A DNA stretch of 12,399 nt. Origin: Solirubrobacterales bacterium (lineage in GTDB: Bacteria; Actinomycetota; Thermoleophilia; Solirubrobacterales; Solirubrobacteraceae). Under the pieces are notes generated by a model. That model was not told the origin of the DNA and ran no database searches. It was given only the letters and a program-made list of their open reading frames with translations. Shown in pieces: positions 1-6,792 of this stretch; positions within the stretch are counted from its first letter, which is position 1, and the number at the start of each line of letters is the position of its first letter. Location of the stretch: the NCBI GenBank assembly GCA_016215085.1, contig JACRMD010000130.1:1-12399 (forward strand). Direction: 5' to 3'. The position numbers were made by a program, and so were the translations under genes.

Positions 1-81
1 GACCCGGCCGCGACGCAGGCCGTCGCGGACCTCGCGCTGGCGATCGTCCGGGGCCTGGACGACGAGCTGTCAGGCGCCTAG
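1..81 (+). CDS. C-terminal fragment of an unidentified protein
   Basis: The window opens inside a reading frame that gives 26 residues and ends with TAG at 79-81. Almost every codon ends in G or C, which fits the coding style of the window, so I take it as the real tail of a gene. The peptide is an amphipathic Ala/Leu-rich helix ending in GLDDELSGA. Such a tail would suit the last helix of a TetR-type regulator, but nothing diagnostic is visible and I assign no function. It lies 66 bp upstream of the cupredoxin gene on the same strand, so the two could be co-transcribed. Confidence 0.5.
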   Translation, partial: DPAATQAVADLALAIVRGLDDELSGA

Positions 82-86
82 CCGGG

Positions 87-104
87 CGTCCAGCGAACGT
101 CCAG
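87..104 (+). repeat. Two CGTCCAG direct repeats at 11-bp spacing
   Basis: CGTCCAG occurs at 87-93 and again at 98-104, exactly 11 bp apart (about one helical turn). It lies in the 66-bp gap before the cupredoxin gene. Tandem 7-mers on an 11-bp period are typical of response-regulator sites such as PhoP boxes, but the match to any known box is weak. It may equally be chance. Confidence 0.25.
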
Positions 105-147
105 GGAGCCTCAAGGGCCCCGCCGCACCGCCGATCCCAGGACCAGA

Positions 148-924
148 GTGGTGCGCGTCAGGGACATCCTCATGCTCCTCGGGGTCTTCGCCGTGTTCGC
201 GCTCGGCCTGCTCGCCCCCGGCGCCGCCCAGGCCCGGCCGGGCGAGGACCACCGCCCCCGCGCCGTCGGCGCGCGCATCGCCCACCCGGTGAAGGGCCCG
301 TCGGCCCAGCGCCGTGTGCTGAGCCCGCGCCGCGTCAAGCGCCCTGCGACCCGCCGCGTCGCGACCGACCGCCGCCGCGGAGTCGCCGGCAAGCGCCACG
401 GGGCCAAGCGCCGCGCCCCGGCCAAGAAGAAGGCCAAGAAGCACGCGCCGCGCAGGCCCGCGGCCAAGGCCAAGAAGCCCGCCGTCGCCGCCACCCCGGC
501 GACGCCGGCCACGCCCGCGGTCCCGGCCACCCCCGCCGAGCCCGCGACCCCGGCCGAGCCCGCCGCCCCGGCGACCCCCGCGGAGCCCGCCACGCCCGCC
601 GAGCCCGCCGCCCCGAACGTCGCCGCCGTCGGCGTCACCGTCGACGAGACCCCGGACTACGTCGCGCTGCTCTCGCGCCCCAGCGTCCCGGCCGGCGAGG
701 TCCGCATCCAACTGCAGAACGCCGGCGAGGACCCGCACAACCTCCGCGTCATCCGCGAGGACGGCACCGGCGAGGCCGTCGACTTCCCCACGCTGGACCC
801 GGGCACCGCGAAGGCCAGGACGCTGACGCTCGCGCCCGGCCGCTACCGCCTGCTGTGCACGCTCACCGCGCCGTCGAGCCACGACGCCGCCGGCATGCAC
901 GCGACCCTCGAGGTCACCGAGTAG
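148..924 (+). CDS. Exported cupredoxin-domain protein with basic linker
   Basis: Predicted secreted or cell-wall copper protein of 258 residues. Residues 1-29 form a signal peptide: a short basic start, a hydrophobic core at about 7-22, then AQA before a likely cleavage after A29. Residues 30-111 are dense in Lys and Arg, with PAKKKAKK-type runs like histone H1 or mycobacterial surface tails. Residues 112-156 are a Pro/Ala/Thr/Glu repeat. Residues 157-258 form a cupredoxin-like beta domain with a complete type 1 copper set in the right order: H197 (in DPHN), C237, H245 and M250 (C-x7-H-x4-M). The domain is therefore probably copper-binding and may carry electrons or buffer copper outside the membrane; the partner is unknown. 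The start is GTG at 148 or 151. AGGA at 139-142 is 8 bp before the second, which may be the better choice. The basic linker could anchor the protein to anionic wall polymers (inference). Confidence 0.8.
   Translation: MVRVRDILMLLGVFAVFALGLLAPGAAQARPGEDHRPRAVGARIAHPVKGPSAQRRVLSPRRVKRPATRRVATDRRRGVAGKRHGAKRRAPAKKKAKKHAPRRPAAKAKKPAVAATPATPATPAVPATPAEPATPAEPAAPATPAEPATPAEPAAPNVAAVGVTVDETPDYVALLSRPSVPAGEVRIQLQNAGEDPHNLRVIREDGTGEAVDFPTLDPGTAKARTLTLAPGRYRLLCTLTAPSSHDAAGMHATLEVTE
523..612 (+). repeat. 45-bp imperfect tandem repeat (two copies)
   Basis: Within the cupredoxin gene a 15-residue unit, PATPAEPATPAEPAA, occurs twice in tandem (residues 126-140 and 141-155). The DNA copies at 523-567 and 568-612 differ mainly at third positions. 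A looser ATP triplet repeat precedes them from about 490. The unit count could vary between strains by slippage. Confidence 0.75.
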
Positions 925-955
925 CGCACGCCCGTCGGTGTGGCAAGCTGCCGCC

Positions 956-2845
956 ATGCCGACGACCGAGCCGGAGCTCCTCTGGCAGCCGAGCCCCGAG
1001 CGCATCGCCCGGGCGCCGATCACGCGGTTCGCCGAGCACGTCGGACGGCCCGGCCCGTACGACCAGCTGTGGCGCTGGTCGGTCGACGACCTGGAGGGCT
1101 TCTGGGCCGCGGTGTGGGACTACTTCGGCGTCGACGCGTCCTATGACCGGGTGCTGGCGTCGCGCGAGATGCCCGGCGCGCGGTGGTTCACCGGCGCCGA
1201 GCTCAACTACGCCGAGCACCTGCTGCGCGGCAAGGACGACGGCGCGCTGGCGATCCAGCACGCCAGCGAGTCGCGTGAGCTGTCGGCGTGGACGTGGGGC
1301 GATCTGCGCGGCGAGGTCGCCCGGATCCGCGCGGGCCTGCAGGCCCGCGGGATCGGCAAGGGCGACCGCGTCGCCGCCTACCTGCCCAACATCCCCGAGA
1401 CGATCGCGGCGTTCCTCGCAACGGCGTCGCTGGGCGCGCTCTGGTCATCGGCGGCGCCGGAGTTCGGGGCGCGGGCGGTGATCGATAGCTTCGCGCAGAT
1501 CGAGCCGAAGGTGCTGCTGACCGTCGACGGCTACCGCTACGGCGGCCGCGACTTCGACCGCTCCGCGCAGGTGCAGCAGATCGCGCAGGAGATCGGCGCG
1601 CCGGTCGTGCGCCTGGGCTACCTGGACGGCAGCGGCTGGGAGGAGGGCTTCCTGGCCGACGGGCCGCTGGCGTTCGAGCGCGTCGCGTTCGACCACCCGC
1701 TGTGGCTGCTGTACAGCTCGGGCACCACCGGCCTGCCCAAGCCGATCGTCCACGGCCACGGCGGCATCCTGCTCGAGCAGCTCAAGAAGATGCACCTGCA
1801 CCTCGACGCGCAGGCCGGCGACCGCGTCTTCTGGTTCACCACGACCGGCTGGATGATGTGGAACTTCCTGGTCGGCGTCCTGCACACCCCCGCGTCGATC
1901 GTGCTCTACGACGGCAACCCCGCCGGCGAGGTGCTCTGGGACCTGGCCGCCGACGCCGGCATCACCGTCTTCGGCACCAGCGCGGCGTTCATCGCGTCGT
2001 CGATGAAGGACGGCGTCGAGCCTGCCGCCGGCCGCGACCTCTCCCGGCTGCACGCCGTCGGCTCCACCGGCTCGCCATTGACGCCCGAGGGCTTTCAGTG
2101 GGTCTACGACCAGCTCGGCGCCGACACGTGGCTGTTCTCCACCAGCGGCGGCACCGACGTGTGCACCGCGTTCGTCGGCGGCGTCCCGACGCTGCCGGTC
2201 TACCGCGGCGAGCTGCAGGCCCGCTCGCTGGGCTGCGACGTCCAGGCCTGGGACGAGGACGGCAACGCGGTCGTCGGCGAGGTCGGCGAGCTCGTCATCG
2301 CCCAGCCGATGCCCTCGATGCCGCTGTTCTTCTGGGGCGACGACGACGGCTCGCGGCTGCGCGAGTCCTACTTCGAGATGTTCCCCGGCGTCTGGCGCCA
2401 CGGAGACTGGATCGAGATCACCGACCGCGGCACCGCGATCATCTACGGCCGCAGCGACTCCACCATCAACCGCGGCGGCGTGCGCATGGGCACCAGCGAG
2501 ATCTACCGCGCCGTGCTCTCCCTCGACGAGGTCCTCGACGCGCTGGTCGTCGACGTCGAGGGCTGGATGCCGCTGTTCGTCGTCCTCCGCGAAGGCGCCG
2601 AGCTCGACGACGACCTCACCAAGCGCATCGCCGCCTGCATCCGAGAGCACTGCTCACCACGCCACGTCCCCAACGAGGTCCACGCCATCAAGGAGGTCCC
2701 GCGGACGCTGAGCGGCAAGGCGCTCGAGGTCCCGGTCAAGAAGATCCTCATGGGCCAGGACCCCACGAAGGCCGCCAGCCGCGAGTCGCTGGCCAACCCG
2801 CAGGCGCTCGACGTCTTCGTCGACCTGGCGGCCGCGCGCGCATGA
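956..2845 (+). CDS. aacS: Acetoacetyl-CoA synthetase (acetoacetate-CoA ligase)
   Basis: A 629-residue cytoplasmic ANL-superfamily ligase that activates acetoacetate with ATP and CoA through an acyl-adenylate, feeding ketone bodies or polymer breakdown products into acetyl-CoA. The AMP-binding core is complete: P-loop YSSGTTGLPK at 253-262, A5 region TSGGTD at 396-401, A7 GDW at 483-485, A8 hinge YGRSDSTINRGG at 497-508, and the A10 lysine K588 in RTLSGK. The TTGWMMW segment (296-302) and the ending PRTLSGKALEVPVKK are characteristic of acetoacetyl-CoA synthetase and separate it from acetyl- or propionyl-CoA synthetases. Length is slightly under the usual 640-660. I chose ATG 956. The in-frame GTG at 938 would add six residues with no family support. 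No clear ribosome-binding site precedes ATG 956, which may be close to the mRNA end. Its stop overlaps the next start (ATGA), so the two genes are translationally coupled. K588 is the residue controlled by acetylation in related synthetases. Confidence 0.95.
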   Translation: MPTTEPELLWQPSPERIARAPITRFAEHVGRPGPYDQLWRWSVDDLEGFWAAVWDYFGVDASYDRVLASREMPGARWFTGAELNYAEHLLRGKDDGALAIQHASESRELSAWTWGDLRGEVARIRAGLQARGIGKGDRVAAYLPNIPETIAAFLATASLGALWSSAAPEFGARAVIDSFAQIEPKVLLTVDGYRYGGRDFDRSAQVQQIAQEIGAPVVRLGYLDGSGWEEGFLADGPLAFERVAFDHPLWLLYSSGTTGLPKPIVHGHGGILLEQLKKMHLHLDAQAGDRVFWFTTTGWMMWNFLVGVLHTPASIVLYDGNPAGEVLWDLAADAGITVFGTSAAFIASSMKDGVEPAAGRDLSRLHAVGSTGSPLTPEGFQWVYDQLGADTWLFSTSGGTDVCTAFVGGVPTLPVYRGELQARSLGCDVQAWDEDGNAVVGEVGELVIAQPMPSMPLFFWGDDDGSRLRESYFEMFPGVWRHGDWIEITDRGTAIIYGRSDSTINRGGVRMGTSEIYRAVLSLDEVLDALVVDVEGWMPLFVVLREGAELDDDLTKRIAACIREHCSPRHVPNEVHAIKEVPRTLSGKALEVPVKKILMGQDPTKAASRESLANPQALDVFVDLAAARA

Positions 2846-3270
2846 GCGACGCCTTCGGCCGCGGCGACGAGCCCGAGCGCGACGCCTTCGGCAACGAGGT
2901 CCGCCCCGAGGGCCACCAGTGGCTCGGCCCGCAGACGCCCGAGCCCGGGCAGCAGCAGCCGCCGCAGCAGGAGGCCTGGCAGCCGCCCGTGGCGCCGCCG
3001 GGCGCCGCCCCGGGCCGTACACCGGGCGAGGCGACCGGGGCGATGATCCTCGGCATCCTGGGCGTCATCTTCTGCCCGCTGGTCCTCTCGGTGCCGGCGA
3101 TCGTGCTCGGTACGCGGGCGCGCCGCGAGATCGACGGCGCCGGCGGCACGCTGGGCGGCCGCGGCCAGGCGGTCACGGGGATCGTGCTCGGCTGGGTCGG
3201 CACCGGCTTCGGGGCGCTCGTGCTGCTGCTGATCCTCATCGGCGCCCTCGTCGCCGACGGCGGGAGCTAG
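2842..3270 (+). CDS. DUF4190 membrane protein
   Basis: A small membrane protein of 142 residues. Residues 1-65 are hydrophilic and rich in Pro and Gln, with a short DAFG repeat at 3-6 and 14-17, and are probably disordered in the cytoplasm. Two hydrophobic segments follow, at about 66-90 and 110-137, joined by the loop TRARREIDGAGGTLGGRGQA. The pattern ILG..G...CPLV..VPAIVLG then a basic loop then GRGQA..GIVLGW is typical of DUF4190, a family of unknown function common in actinobacteria. Its ATG overlaps the acetoacetyl-CoA synthetase stop by 4 bp, so it is translated from the same mRNA, although no functional link is known. Its TAG stop lies in a CTAG shared with the convergent DUF2752 gene. 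Confidence 0.85.
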   Translation: MSDAFGRGDEPERDAFGNEVRPEGHQWLGPQTPEPGQQQPPQQEAWQPPVAPPGAAPGRTPGEATGAMILGILGVIFCPLVLSVPAIVLGTRARREIDGAGGTLGGRGQAVTGIVLGWVGTGFGALVLLLILIGALVADGGS

Positions 3271-3647
3271 GCGATCGTCCCGGCGTGGGCGAGCGCCCAC
3301 GCCCACGGACCGGCCAGCACCAGCGCCAGCGCCGCGGCCGTCCGCGCCGGCGTGGCGAGCACGGCGCGCACGAGCGGCCCGACGCGCCGGCCGAGCGCGA
3401 GCAGCGCCAGCGCCGCGGCCAGGACGACCCAGCCCGCCCCGAACGCCGTCCAGGCCCCGTCGCCATGGGCGGCGAGGACGAACGCGCGGGTGGCGCCGCA
3501 GAACGGGCACGGCAGGCCGGTGGTCGCCCGGAACGGACACGCGAGGCCCGCCTCGGCGCCCGCGGCGCCGAGCGCGAACGGCGCGCACGCGACCGCCAGC
3601 GCGAGCGCCGCGGTCCGCCGATCGTCCAGGCCGTTCCGTTCGTCCAC
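3267..3647 (-). CDS. DUF2752 membrane protein
   Basis: A small membrane protein of 126 residues if started at GTG 3647; a TTG at 3650 would add one. The diagnostic DUF2752 signature is complete: CPFRATTGLPCPFCGATRA, at about residues 37-55, followed by a Gly-Asp pair in the HGDGAW segment. The three cysteines could bind metal or form a disulfide, but the function of the family is unknown. Hydrophobic segments are at about 11-30, 65-86 and 102-120. There is no ATG and no clear Shine-Dalgarno site, so the exact start is uncertain. The gene converges on DUF4190 and the two stop codons share CTAG at 3267-3270. It diverges from the DUF4389 gene across 44 bp. A perfect 9-bp hairpin lies inside its last codons. 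The cysteine signature makes me prefer this frame over the opposite-strand frames. Confidence 0.85.
   Translation of the reverse strand: MDERNGLDDRRTAALALAVACAPFALGAAGAEAGLACPFRATTGLPCPFCGATRAFVLAAHGDGAWTAFGAGWVVLAAALALLALGRRVGPLVRAVLATPARTAAALALVLAGPWAWALAHAGTIA
3282..3303. terminator. Perfect 9-bp GC hairpin after DUF4190
   Basis: GGCGTGGGC (3282-3290), loop GAGC, then GCCCACGCC (3295-3303) form a perfect 9-bp stem 11 bp past the DUF4190 stop. No T-run follows. It could end or pause the + strand transcript, but it also lies within the last codons of the opposite DUF2752 gene, so part of the symmetry may be coding. Confidence 0.4.
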
Positions 3648-3656
3648 CAAGAGGGT

Positions 3657-3662
3657 TAGTGT
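3657..3662 (+). promoter_or_regulatory. Possible -10 element of the DUF4389 gene
   Basis: TAGTGT fits TANNNT and sits in one of the few AT-containing spots here, 29 bp before ATG 3692. A start near 3669 would give a leader of about 23 nt that includes the AGAAGGA site. No good -35 is visible. The opposite strand of the same spot lies just before the DUF2752 start. Confidence 0.35.
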
Positions 3663-3677
3663 CGCCCTGCACCCGCC

Positions 3678-3684
3678 AGAAGGA
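3678..3684 (+). promoter_or_regulatory. Shine-Dalgarno site AGAAGGA
   Basis: AGAAGGA ends 7 bp before ATG 3692 and fixes that start over an upstream in-frame start at 3659. It is the clearest Shine-Dalgarno site in the window; most other genes here have weak or none. Confidence 0.7.
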
Positions 3685-3691
3685 CAGCACC

Positions 3692-4396
3692 ATGTCAGTC
3701 GATCCCGTCAGCTTCCAGGACCGCTACGTCGAGCCGCGCAGCCGCGTCACGACGTTCTTCCGCCTCATCCTCGCGATCCCGCACTTCATCGTGCTCGCGT
3801 TGTGGGGCTTCGCGGTCTTCTTCGTCGTCATCGCCGCGTGGTTCGCGCTGCTGTTCACCGGCAGCTGGCCCCAGGGCATGTACGACTTCACGGCCTCGTA
3901 CCTGCGCTACTCGACCTACGTGTACGGCTACACGTTCCTGCTCACCGACGACTACCCGCCGTTCAACGGCAACGCGAACGACACGTACCCGGTCACCGTA
4001 CACGTCGGCCCGCCGAAGCCCGAGTACGACCGGATCAAGGTCGCGTTCCGCATCTTCCTGCTGATCCCGGTCTTCATCATCATGTACGCGATGCAGCTGA
4101 TCTACGAGATCGGCGCGTTCCTCGCGTGGTTCGCGATCGTCATCCTCGGTCGCCAGCCCAAGGGCCTGCAGGACATGATCGAGCTGGGCATCAGCTACCA
4201 GCAGCGCGCCTACGCGTACGCGCTGCTGCTCAGCGAGGACTTCCCGCCGTTCACGAGCCCGCAGCCGGCGCTCGGCGAGGGCGCCGGGCCGCGCTCGCCG
4301 CTGCCGCCGTCGCCCACGACGCCCGCCGCCCCGGCCGCGCCCGAGGCGCCGACGTCGTCGTCGACCGGGATGACCGGCGGCGACCCGCTCAGCTAG
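3692..4396 (+). CDS. DUF4389 membrane protein with two tandem repeats
   Basis: A 234-residue integral membrane protein of the DUF4389 family, function unknown. It contains two copies of one module: residues 24-91 (RLILAIPHFIVL to DDYPPF) and 120-187 (RIFLLIPVFIIM to EDFPPF), an exact 96-residue offset. Each has a long hydrophobic stretch, a Gly-x-x-Pro-x-Gly turn (GSWPQG, GRQPKG), an aromatic-rich amphipathic part, and an acidic-aromatic-PPF end. The tail 189-234 is Pro/Ala/Ser/Thr-rich and probably disordered. The ATG at 3692 is set by AGAAGGA 7 bp upstream. The gene is monocistronic, flanked by divergent DUF2752 and convergent malic enzyme, whose 3' end it overlaps by 8 bp. Confidence 0.88.
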   Translation: MSVDPVSFQDRYVEPRSRVTTFFRLILAIPHFIVLALWGFAVFFVVIAAWFALLFTGSWPQGMYDFTASYLRYSTYVYGYTFLLTDDYPPFNGNANDTYPVTVHVGPPKPEYDRIKVAFRIFLLIPVFIIMYAMQLIYEIGAFLAWFAIVILGRQPKGLQDMIELGISYQQRAYAYALLLSEDFPPFTSPQPALGEGAGPRSPLPPSPTTPAAPAAPEAPTSSSTGMTGGDPLS

Positions 4397-5813
4397 CGCT
4401 GGCGACCGACCGCCGCCGCCGCGCGACGCCCGTGTCCTCCGCGGCACGGGCCACCGCGGCGGCGACGGCCGGCGCGACCGTGCGGTCGAACACGCTGGGG
4501 ACGATGTAGTCCGCGGTCAGCTCCATCGGGTCGATCGTCTCGGCGATCGCCGTGGCCGCCGCGATCTTCATCGGCTCGTTGATCTCGCTCGCGCGCACGT
4601 CCAGCGCGCCGCGGAAGATGCCCGGGAAGGCCAGCACGTTGTTGATCTGGTTGGGGTAGTCCGAGCGGCCGGTGGCGATGATCTCCACCCGGCCCTCGAT
4701 CTCCTCGGGCAGGACCTCGGGCGTCGGGTTGGCCATCGCGAAGACGATCGCGCGGTCGGCCATCCGCCCCACCGCCTCGGCGGAGACCGCGCGCGGCTGG
4801 GAGACGCCGATGAAGACGTCGGCGCCCTCGAGCGCCTCGTCGGCGCTGCCGCGGACGCCGCGCGGGTTGGTGAGCTCCGCGTACTCGCGCTTGACCTCGT
4901 TGAGGCCCTCGCGCTCGCGGTGGATCGCGCCCTTGCTGTCGCAGCCGACGACGTCGCGGGCGCCGGCGGCCAGGAGGATCTTCGTCACGGCCACGCCCGC
5001 CGCGCCGACGCCGGTCACCACGATCCGCAGGTCCTCCAGGCGCTTGCCGACGAGCTTGAGCGCGTTGACCAGCGCGGCGAGGGCGACGATCGCCGTGCCG
5101 TGCTGGTCGTCGTGGAAGACCGGGATGTCGAGGGTCTCGCGCAGCCGCCGCTCGACCTCGAAGCAGCGCGGCGCGGAGATGTCCTCCAGGTTGAGGCCGC
5201 GGAAGACCGGCGCGACGGCCTGGCAGACGAGCACGATCTCGTCGACGTCCTTGGTGTCCAGGCACAGCGGGAAGGCGTCGACGCCGCCGAACTCCTTGAA
5301 CAGCACCGCCTTGCCCTCCATCACCGGCAGCGCGCCGCCCGGTCCGATGTCGCCGAGGCCCAGCACCGCGGTGCCGTCGGAGATCACCGCCACCATGTTG
5401 CGCTTGACGGTGAGGTTCCAGATCGCCTCGGGGTCGGCGGCGATCGCGCTCGACACCCGCGCGACGCCCGGCGTGTAGGCCATCGAGAGGTCGTCGCGGG
5501 TCTTCAGCGGGATCCGCGAGACGACCTCGATCTTGCCGCCGAGGTGCGCGAGGAACGTGCGGTCCGAGACGGCCTCGACCTCGACGTCGGCCACGCCGCG
5601 CACGGCGTCGGCCACCCGCTCCATGTGCTCCTCGTCCGCGGCGAGGATCGTCACGTCGCGCACCTTGTGGCCGGGCTCGACGCGGACCAGGTCGATCGCC
5701 CCGAGCAGGGCGCCCGCGTCGCCGATCGCGGTCGCGACCTCGGCGAACGCCCCGGGCCGGTCGGCGAGCCGGAGCCGCAGGATCGCGCTGAACGACGCCG
5801 ACATGTGAGCCAT
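4389..5813 (-). CDS. Malic enzyme with N-terminal ACT domain
   Basis: Decarboxylates malate to pyruvate with reduction of NAD(P), linking the TCA cycle to pyruvate; 474 residues, cytoplasmic. Residues about 6-82 are an ACT domain, normally an amino-acid or ligand sensor. The malic N-domain follows, with SMAYTPGVA at 110-118 (Y113 the likely general acid) and MEGKAVLFKEFGG at 165-177 (K168 the likely catalytic base). FHDDQHGTA at 233-241 supplies metal-binding acids D235/D236. The Rossmann motif GVGAAG is at 268-273, with D292 after strand two suggesting but not proving NAD preference. FAMANPTPE at 358-366 is also typical. The start could be ATG 5813 or ATG 5804. I chose 5813 because TACGGT lies 7 bp before it, in the right place for a leaderless transcript, and GGTGGGG could also act as a ribosome site. 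It is last in the - strand cluster and overlaps DUF4389 tail to tail. Confidence 0.95.
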   Translation of the reverse strand: MAHMSASFSAILRLRLADRPGAFAEVATAIGDAGALLGAIDLVRVEPGHKVRDVTILAADEEHMERVADAVRGVADVEVEAVSDRTFLAHLGGKIEVVSRIPLKTRDDLSMAYTPGVARVSSAIAADPEAIWNLTVKRNMVAVISDGTAVLGLGDIGPGGALPVMEGKAVLFKEFGGVDAFPLCLDTKDVDEIVLVCQAVAPVFRGLNLEDISAPRCFEVERRLRETLDIPVFHDDQHGTAIVALAALVNALKLVGKRLEDLRIVVTGVGAAGVAVTKILLAAGARDVVGCDSKGAIHREREGLNEVKREYAELTNPRGVRGSADEALEGADVFIGVSQPRAVSAEAVGRMADRAIVFAMANPTPEVLPEEIEGRVEIIATGRSDYPNQINNVLAFPGIFRGALDVRASEINEPMKIAAATAIAETIDPMELTADYIVPSVFDRTVAPAVAAAVARAAEDTGVARRRRSVASAS

Positions 5814-5820
5814 GCGCCCC

Positions 5821-5826
5821 ACCGTA
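5821..5826 (-). promoter_or_regulatory. Possible -10 element for malic enzyme
   Basis: On the - strand TACGGT (TANNNT) is followed by 7 bp, GGGGCGC, and then ATG 5813. That spacing would place transcription start on or next to the start codon. The adjoining GGTGGGG could instead be a closely spaced Shine-Dalgarno site. Confidence 0.4.
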
Positions 5827-5833
5827 CCCCGGA

Positions 5834-5849
5834 GGCGCGGCAACGCGCC
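5834..5849. terminator. 6-bp GC hairpin between membrane gene and malic enzyme
   Basis: GGCGCG, loop GCAA, CGCGCC form a perfect 6-bp stem in the 44-bp gap, directly after the stop of the upstream membrane protein gene and before the malic enzyme promoter candidate. No T-tract follows. It may be a weak terminator or mRNA end-protecting hairpin that separates the two genes. Confidence 0.3.
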
Positions 5850-5857
5850 AACGGCGG

Positions 5858-6727
5858 TCAGCGCGGCAGGTCGACCGTCGGCGCCGGCGGCGTGCCGGCG
5901 TCCGGCGGCGGAGGAGCGGGCGTCGTCGGCCGCAGCCCGACCACCAGCAGGAACCCGGCGCCCAGGGCGAGCACCAGCGGCCAGCCGAGCAGCGAGTCGC
6001 CGTCGGCCGCCACGACCAGGAACGCGGCGAGGTTCGCCACGCCCAGGTAGGCCGGGCCGGGCTCGCGGTCCACCGACGCGTAGGCGACCAGGCCGAAGCC
6101 GACCGCGACGAGCACGAGCTCCCACCCCCACGCGGCCCCCTCGGCGAGCGGGAAGCCCTCCAGGCGCAGGCCGAAGAACGCCTCGAACGCAAAACTCAGC
6201 CCGAGCGCCAGCGCCGCCAGGCCGCCGGCGTCCGCCAGGGCGACCGCATGGCGCGGGCGCCGGTCGCGCTGCGCGACGGTGCCGAGCGCGTAGGCCGCGA
6301 TGAGCGCGAGCAGCACCCAGCGCTGCGGGCCGAAGCGCTCGGGCGCGAACACCCACTGCACGAAGGCCAGCACCGACACGCCCGCGGCGGCCGCCGCGAG
6401 CAGCGTGCAGACCGCCGAGTTCCGGGCCGCCGCGAACCACGCGGCCACGGCGGCGAGCACCGCGAAGACCCACATGACGGTGCCGGCGCCGTCCAGCCCG
6501 TCGGTCCCCAGGCCGTCGGCGAGGTTGGCCAGCGCCTGCAGCAGGATCGCGACGCTCGCGACGTAGAGCGTCGACTGGTACGGCCGCGGCGTCACCCCCT
6601 CCACGGGGGCGAGCACCGCCAGGGCGAGCGCGAACGCGGCCACGGGGACCGAGTACGCGAGGTTGATCGCCGAGCGCCACTCGTCGTCGAAGCGGGCCTC
6701 GATGAACCACACGAGGACCGCGAGCAC
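5858..6727 (-). CDS. Polytopic membrane protein of unknown function
   Basis: An integral membrane protein of at least 289 residues, not recognised as a known family. About ten hydrophobic segments are visible, near 1-9, 22-41, 53-70, 84-101, 105-127, 136-153, 162-185, 201-218, 226-241 and 248-265, then a Pro-rich cytoplasmic-type tail (268-289). No catalytic or transport motif stands out. The start is a problem. GTG 6727 is the only canonical start near the 5' end but cuts the first membrane helix short. Upstream the frame stays open to 6826 and reads like a natural N-terminus, ALRVKPFRGPQVAAGVVV, without ATG, GTG or TTG; only CTG at 6787 and 6775 occur. Either a CTG start is used or the true start has been lost. 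It follows the dehydrogenase gene at 65 bp, or overlaps its control region, and precedes malic enzyme by 44 bp. Confidence 0.7.
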   Translation of the reverse strand: MLAVLVWFIEARFDDEWRSAINLAYSVPVAAFALALAVLAPVEGVTPRPYQSTLYVASVAILLQALANLADGLGTDGLDGAGTVMWVFAVLAAVAAWFAAARNSAVCTLLAAAAAGVSVLAFVQWVFAPERFGPQRWVLLALIAAYALGTVAQRDRRPRHAVALADAGGLAALALGLSFAFEAFFGLRLEGFPLAEGAAWGWELVLVAVGFGLVAYASVDREPGPAYLGVANLAAFLVVAADGDSLLGWPLVLALGAGFLLVVGLRPTTPAPPPPDAGTPPAPTVDLPR

Positions 6728-6792
6728 GACGACGCCGGCCGCGACCTGGGGGCCGCGGAACGGCTTGACGCGCAGGGCGTCGAGCAGGCGCG

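Noticed and set aside
490..615. Repeat cluster considered as a CRISPR or regulatory repeat array
   Set aside because: The repeats are in frame, contiguous and encode a Pro/Ala/Glu spacer; there are no unique spacers.
938..955. GTG 938 as start of acetoacetyl-CoA synthetase
   Set aside because: It adds only MWQAAA, lies 14 bp after the cupredoxin stop and has no ribosome site; ATG 956 fits the family N-terminus better.
941..955. Short GGCA-AGC-TGCC hairpin before acetoacetyl-CoA synthetase as a terminator
   Set aside because: Only a 4-bp stem and no T-run; too weak to call at this GC content.
1445..2650. A 401-codon open frame on the - strand opposite acetoacetyl-CoA synthetase
   Set aside because: Low-complexity Val/Ala/Asp/Glu translation, with the opposite strand fully explained by a complete ligase.
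3659..3691. An upstream in-frame start at 3659 for the DUF4389 gene
   Set aside because: The AGAAGGA site 7 bp before ATG 3692 fixes the start there, and the extra residues would translate that site itself.
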